Positions 5,724 to 9,089 of a stretch of 9,089 bases of DNA are shown here, piece by piece. Under the pieces are notes generated by a model. The model had not been told where the DNA came from. It searched no databases and saw nothing but the letters and a program-made list of their open reading frames with translations. The position numbers and the translations under genes were made by a program. The DNA lies in NCBI GenBank assembly GCA_947253135.1, contig CAMXYS010000062.1:1-9089 (forward strand), given 5' to 3'. Origin of the DNA: an uncultured Clostridia bacterium (GTDB taxonomy: Bacteria > Bacillota > Clostridia > Saccharofermentanales > Fastidiosipilaceae). Every line of letters begins with the position of its first letter. Position 1 is the stretch's first letter.

Positions 5724-6152
5724 ATGCAACAAGCATTTAACAACTATTTAGCTGATTTAGCTGTCATGAATTTTAAGCTGCACAACCTGCACTGGAACGT
5801 TGAGGGTACTCAGTTTGTCCCGGTACATGAATTTACAGAAGCTTTGTACGAAGAGTGCTTTGCCGCTTTTGACGATGTGGCCGAGCATTTGAAGAAGTAT
5901 GGCTATGTGCCGGATTCAACCTTGAAGGCCTACCTGGCCAATTCCTCTATTGAAGAAATTGAACCCCGCAAATTTGACTGCCGTGAAGCGCTGGAAATTG
6001 TCTTAAAGGATATGGAATCCCTGCGGAAAAGGGCCACGGACCTGCGCCATGCTTGTGATGAACAGGGTTGGTTTTCTGCTGTCGGCCTGTTTGAAGACCA
6101 GGTCGACAAGTATAATAAACACATTTGGTTTATTAAGGCTACCCTGGGCTAA
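5724..6152 (+). CDS. dps: Dps-family ferritin-like protein (iron storage, DNA/oxidative stress protection)
   Basis: The 142-residue protein is a four-helix-bundle Dps. These proteins assemble into 12-subunit shells that oxidise Fe(II), usually with hydrogen peroxide, and store the iron, which prevents Fenton damage. The inter-subunit ferroxidase ligands are all present at family spacing: H23 (in LHNLHWNVEG), H35, D50 and E54. W24 of the conserved HWNV is also there. The N-terminus is short and lacks a Lys/Arg-rich tail, so direct DNA binding is less likely than in E. coli Dps, which fits the Listeria/Streptococcus Dpr type. AAAGGA lies 8 nt before the ATG. The gene is monocistronic, with its own promoter at 5616-5644 and a strong hairpin at 6195-6236. 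Expression is probably tied to iron or oxidative stress through the operator-like palindrome over the -35. Confidence 0.93.
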   Translation: MQQAFNNYLADLAVMNFKLHNLHWNVEGTQFVPVHEFTEALYEECFAAFDDVAEHLKKYGYVPDSTLKAYLANSSIEEIEPRKFDCREALEIVLKDMESLRKRATDLRHACDEQGWFSAVGLFEDQVDKYNKHIWFIKATLG

Positions 6153-6194
6153 GAATAGCCGGGAAAAGCGAACATTATCCACTCTTTAATAAGT

Positions 6195-6236
6195 AAGCCT
6201 CCATCGGTCAATTTAAGCCATGACCGGTGGGGGCTT
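6195..6236 (+). terminator. Intrinsic terminator of dps
   Basis: A 16-bp stem (6195-6210 with 6221-6236, two G-U pairs, no mismatches) encloses a 10-nt loop. It is followed by a short T-rich run (TTTGCATTTG). It lies 42 bp after dps and before the convergent gene, so it may also help stop transcripts arriving from the minus-strand gene. Confidence 0.8.
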
Positions 6237-6286
6237 TGCATTTGATTGAAGTACCGGGCTGGTTTTTAGGTTCGGGTAGATGTTAG

Positions 6287-6637
6287 TTAGCCTTGGTTGT
6301 CGACAGCCAAAGTCAGTGGGCTGACGACGCGCAAATCACGGGTTAGCAGGCTCTTTTCCAAGTCAATTTTCACCTCTCCGGCATAGTCTTTAAGCCGGCT
6401 GTCAAAAAACAAGGTTAGGTTCAGGTCCTCTACTTTTATTTGAGAGAAGGGTTCCTCTTGGGTAGCTGAGGGGCGGCCGAGCTTGACCAACAATTGACGG
6501 CGAAAGACAAAGTCGCCTGAGGTGCCACAACAACCGGTGCCACAGCCGCCGGAGATTAATTCGGTGTAAAGGGTCAGCGCGGAGTGGCCTTTGTCTTTAA
6601 TGTAAGTGACGGCAGCATCTGAAAGTTCAGCTTTCAT
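6287..6637 (-). CDS. Small HesB/IscA-like protein with a Cys-x3-Cys-Cys motif (CC/Se-type family)
   Basis: The 116-residue protein starts MKAELSDAAVTYIKDKG, which fits the opening beta-strand and helix of HesB/IscA-fold proteins. These carry iron-sulfur clusters or bind iron. A cysteine motif follows at C32, C36 and C37 (GGCGTGCCGTSG). This differs from canonical IscA, where one Cys is followed much later by a C-x-C pair. It fits the small HesB-like group known as the CC/Se motif family, whose relatives in anaerobes can carry selenocysteine; here all positions are ordinary TGT codons. The precise role is unknown, with metal or persulfide binding the likeliest. The RBS GGAGGT (minus strand, 6650-6645) lies 7 nt before the start. 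The gene is convergent with dps and divergent from the ABC transporter genes. No clear promoter was found. Confidence 0.7.
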   Translation of the reverse strand: MKAELSDAAVTYIKDKGHSALTLYTELISGGCGTGCCGTSGDFVFRRQLLVKLGRPSATQEEPFSQIKVEDLNLTLFFDSRLKDYAGEVKIDLEKSLLTRDLRVVSPLTLAVDNQG

Positions 6638-6967
6638 GCTTTATACCTCCATATCTATACTTTGCTTTGTGGGGCGCCCTACTGTTTTTTCTTATTTTAC
6701 CTTTGCTTGTTCTTTAAGTGCCGGGCTATTTCTATACCTGTACTTGACCGGACCTCTTTCAGATTTGCTTTTATTGGCAAAGCCTATGCCTGACCACAAA
6801 GGATGGCATGACCAAGATCATGACGAAAGAAATCTTACGTCCTTTGTAAGTATTTTTCGACCACCCACCGTACTATAATCAATAGTACAAAAGAAACGGT
6901 CCCAAGCACGCTGGTCAAACATGTGAATGAGGCCTCAATAAGGCGACTCAAGAGGAGGTTTGTTGTC
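6638..6967. other. Divergent intergenic region between the HesB-like gene and the ABC transporter
   Basis: The 330-bp gap contains the RBS of the minus-strand gene, an 8-bp palindrome GGGCGCCC at 6672-6679, and the inverted repeat with a -10 box at 6870-6888. It ends with AGGAGG (6953-6958), 9 nt before the ATPase ATG. A 90-codon plus-strand frame starting at 6606 overlaps the HesB-like gene antisense and has no RBS, so it is not taken as a gene. Confidence 0.6.
6870..6888 (+). promoter_or_regulatory. Perfect inverted repeat over a consensus -10: operator/promoter of the ABC genes
   Basis: GTACTAT-AATCA-ATAGTAC is a perfect 7-bp inverted repeat with a 5-bp centre. It contains TATAAT at 6874-6879, about 90 bp before the ATPase start. 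No good -35 is seen 16-18 bp upstream, as expected for an activated or tightly regulated promoter. A dimeric repressor bound here would block RNA polymerase. GTACTA/TAGTAC half-sites are reminiscent of operators of YtrA-type GntR repressors that control ABC exporters, but no such gene is in the window. Confidence 0.6.
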
Positions 6968-7735
6968 ATGCTTTTACAAGTAGAACAGCTAAAAAAATAT
7001 TATGGACATGAGCCACAGCTGACCAAGGCCCTAGATGGAATTAGCTTTGGGGTTGGAGAAGGTGAATTTTTAGGCATTATGGGAAGCAGTGGCTCCGGTA
7101 AGACAACGCTTTTAAATTGTCTGGCAACGGTGACAAGGCCAACTTCAGGGCGTGTTTTTTTGGACGGACAGTCCTTAGCCGACCTCAACGAAAAGGCCTT
7201 AGCCGCCTATCGGGGAAATAAAATAGGCTATCTTTTTCAAAATTTTGAGCTGTTGGACAATCTGACAGCAGCCGAGAACATACTCCTGCCGGCCTCATTA
7301 CATAATGTGCCGGAGCCGGCTTGCCGCAAACGGCTAGCCTACTTGGCAGAGTATCTGGGTGTTTCTGATATATTATCTAAATTTCCGGCCCAGTTATCCG
7401 GCGGGGAGAAGCAAAGGATTGCGGCGGCCAGGTCTTTGCTCCTTGATCCGGCCATTGTTTACGCCGACGAACCAACCGGGGCCTTAGACTCACAAAATGC
7501 TGCTCTTTTAATGGAGCAATTAAAAGAGATGAATGAGCTTGAGGGAACGACTATTCTCATGGTAACCCATGATCCTGCTGCCGCTTCCTTTTGTAAGCGG
7601 ATCCTTTTTATCCAAGACGGGAAGTTATTTCATGAGATCAGAAAAGATCATCCTCGGGAAAGTAGGGAGGCTTTTTATCACCGCATCTTAGAGGTGAGGG
7701 CCAAGCTGGAAGGGGGTGTCTTGCATGTTTTCTAA
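6968..7735 (+). CDS. ABC transporter ATPase, BceA-like (MacB/LolD-type family)
   Basis: The 255-residue ATPase is of BceA length and type. It shows Walker A GSSGSGKT (39-46), Q-loop Q91, signature LSGGEKQR (143-150), Walker B IVYADE (163-168), the family string PTGALD and H-loop H201. It should power the FtsX-type permease encoded immediately downstream. Such transporters protect Gram-positive cells from bacitracin, lantibiotics or host peptides, or signal their presence. The ATG at 6968 was chosen because AGGAGG lies 9 nt upstream and because the product then begins MLLQVEQLKKYYG, like the family. An in-frame GTG at 6923 would add 15 residues with no ribosome binding site. The gene overlaps the permease gene by 11 bp, indicating translational coupling. 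Expression is probably controlled through the inverted repeat at 6870-6888. Confidence 0.93.
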   Translation: MLLQVEQLKKYYGHEPQLTKALDGISFGVGEGEFLGIMGSSGSGKTTLLNCLATVTRPTSGRVFLDGQSLADLNEKALAAYRGNKIGYLFQNFELLDNLTAAENILLPASLHNVPEPACRKRLAYLAEYLGVSDILSKFPAQLSGGEKQRIAAARSLLLDPAIVYADEPTGALDSQNAALLMEQLKEMNELEGTTILMVTHDPAAASFCKRILFIQDGKLFHEIRKDHPRESREAFYHRILEVRAKLEGGVLHVF

Positions 7736-9089
7736 GCTGGCTTTTGCCAATAGCAAGCGCAACCGGCGTGATAGTGGACTCTTTTTTGGCGCCATGGTCA
7801 TTGCTGTTGTGGCGATCTACATGTTGCTTTCCTTCTTTAGTCAGGATGTCATGCGCTTTTTACAGCAGATCGAAAGCGAGGCAGTCCGACGCTTGATGAG
7901 CATTGTGCCGGTATTTTATCTGGCCAGCTTGGCCATTTTAACTTTCCTCATTTACTTTGCTGCTAAGTTGCAAATAGAACGGCGGCGCCATGAGTTTGGC
8001 CTGTATTTGACCTTGGGTATGAGGCGCGGGCGCTTGCTTAAACTTTTATTGTTGGAGGATTTGGGACTTAATTTACAGGTCTTGCTGGTGGGTTTGCCAC
8101 TCGGCATCTTATTATCCGAAGTCATCAGTCTGGTGACAGCACGAGTTGTTGGCCTGGGCATTATTGGTCACCGCTTTGTCTTTTCGCTGCCGGCTTTAGG
8201 CCTGACATTGTTGGGTTTTTTAGCCGTTAAGTTTTTTGTTATGCTCATTTTGGCCGGTCACGTGGTCCGCCGGGAGCTCGGAACACTATTGCTGCCCGCA
8301 CCTGCCGGTAGCCGGCGCCAGCTTGCGGGCGTATGTTACGCGCTAGCGGTAGCTTTTGGTTTAGTGCTTTTGGCTTGGGCTTACCGACGTGGTACTGGCG
8401 GGGCGGCTTGGCAAAGCTTAGCTGACATGGGCTGGACTATCTTAGCCGGTTGCCTGGGCACCATCAGCTTGTTTTTTGGCCTTCGCTGGGTGATTGAAGG
8501 AGTGGTAAAAATTGAGCGTAAGCGCAAGCTGCATGTTTTTATTTTCCGCCAGATTCAAGAGGCTGTTGTGAATAGATCAGGCCTGCTGGCGGCTTGCTCG
8601 CTCTTGATCTTTTTGGCCTTAAGCCTCTTTGGAGCAGGCTTAACGATTAGCTTTTCTGCCCGTCCCACAGAAGAAAAAAGTCTGGATTATACCTTTTATG
8701 ATAATAATCAACCGGAGAGTCAACCATTTGAGCTGGTTAGAAAGAAGCTGACAGAAGCCGGCCTGCTGGGAAATTTTCAGGATTTATTTGAGTTAAAAAT
8801 AGCCTTGCCGGCAGCAGATGAAGCTTTAGATTTGGGGGCAGTCGCGACACTGGCCCGCCAGGCAGGCCTACCGGCGAACAGCTCGATCGTAGCTTTTACC
8901 GCTCCTGACCGGTCAAACTATCTGCTGCCTTTAAGTAACTATAACCGGGTTTTGCTGGCGGCAGGTGAAGCGGAGATCAGTTTAAAGGAAAATGAGGTCG
9001 CTTTGTATATGGACCGAGATTTTTTGCCGGCCGGAGCTGAACTTGAAGCTTTTTATCGGGCCCAGTCCCGGGCGCCCGTCCAAGTACGC
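7725..9089 (+). CDS. FtsX-type ABC transporter permease, BceB-like (3' end outside the window)
   Basis: An open frame of 455 codons starts at ATG 7725 and has no stop before the window ends. BceB-type permeases are about 650 residues, so roughly two thirds is present. Hydrophobic segments lie at about 18-39, 60-81, 112-140, 152-178, 202-220, 234-255 and 285-310. The rest, from about 311, is polar and would start the large extracellular domain that in BceB sits between membrane segments 7 and 8. The cytoplasmic loop IERRRHEFGLYLTLGMRRGR (84-103) is the FtsX/MacB-like coupling region that contacts the ATPase. The N-terminus MFSKLAFANSKRNRRDSG matches the usual start of these permeases. The start overlaps the ATPase gene by 11 bp, and a GGGGGTG stretch just upstream can serve as RBS. 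The substrate is unknown, probably a cell-wall-active peptide. Confidence 0.9.
   Translation, partial: MFSKLAFANSKRNRRDSGLFFGAMVIAVVAIYMLLSFFSQDVMRFLQQIESEAVRRLMSIVPVFYLASLAILTFLIYFAAKLQIERRRHEFGLYLTLGMRRGRLLKLLLLEDLGLNLQVLLVGLPLGILLSEVISLVTARVVGLGIIGHRFVFSLPALGLTLLGFLAVKFFVMLILAGHVVRRELGTLLLPAPAGSRRQLAGVCYALAVAFGLVLLAWAYRRGTGGAAWQSLADMGWTILAGCLGTISLFFGLRWVIEGVVKIERKRKLHVFIFRQIQEAVVNRSGLLAACSLLIFLALSLFGAGLTISFSARPTEEKSLDYTFYDNNQPESQPFELVRKKLTEAGLLGNFQDLFELKIALPAADEALDLGAVATLARQAGLPANSSIVAFTAPDRSNYLLPLSNYNRVLLAAGEAEISLKENEVALYMDRDFLPAGAELEAFYRAQSRAPVQVR

Noticed and set aside
6606..6878. 90-codon plus-strand frame with a hydrophobic stretch
   Set aside because: It starts antisense inside the HesB-like gene, lacks an RBS, and its last codons run into the operator/promoter of the ABC genes. 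It is not a plausible gene.

Overview
The window looks like chromosomal DNA of a low-to-mid GC Bacillota (Firmicutes) bacterium. Evidence: strong AGGAGG-type ribosome binding sites, sigma-A-like promoters (TTGACA-17-TACAAT), a Gram-positive BceAB-type ABC transporter, and a site-specific recombinase of the kind that accompanies type I restriction genes in streptococci and lactobacilli. Base composition is roughly 45-50% GC by eye. The genus cannot be fixed from the sequence.

Left part (1-5260): a type I restriction-modification locus with its own tyrosine recombinase. The window opens on the last 19 codons of a specificity gene (hsdS), which ends abruptly after the conserved Leu-His-Gln-Arg. 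After about 340 bp without a convincing gene comes a two-gene operon: a GIY-YIG protein that appears to have lost its middle by an in-frame deletion, then a complete 1063-residue hsdR. A GC-rich hairpin separates hsdR from a complete 309-residue tyrosine recombinase. The recombinase gene is bracketed by a perfect 13-bp inverted repeat, TCCCTTCATCAGC, and a near copy (11 of 13) is the Leu-His-Gln-Arg coding sequence at the end of hsdS. The reading offered here is a recombinase-shuffled (phase-variable) type I system with three visible candidate crossover sites. hsdM and the rest of hsdS are not in the window.

Middle part (5107-6637): a 617-bp gene-poor stretch holds several hairpins and then a textbook promoter for a Dps-family ferritin gene, which ends in a strong 16-bp terminator hairpin. 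Convergent to it, on the minus strand, is a small HesB/IscA-like protein with a Cys-x3-Cys-Cys motif.

Right part (6638-9089): a 330-bp regulatory gap carries a perfect inverted repeat (GTACTAT-5-ATAGTAC) overlapping a consensus -10 box. It is followed by an ABC ATPase and an overlapping FtsX-type permease that runs off the end of the window. Together they form a BceAB-like transporter of the kind used for resistance to, or sensing of, cell-wall-active peptides. No linked two-component system is visible here.
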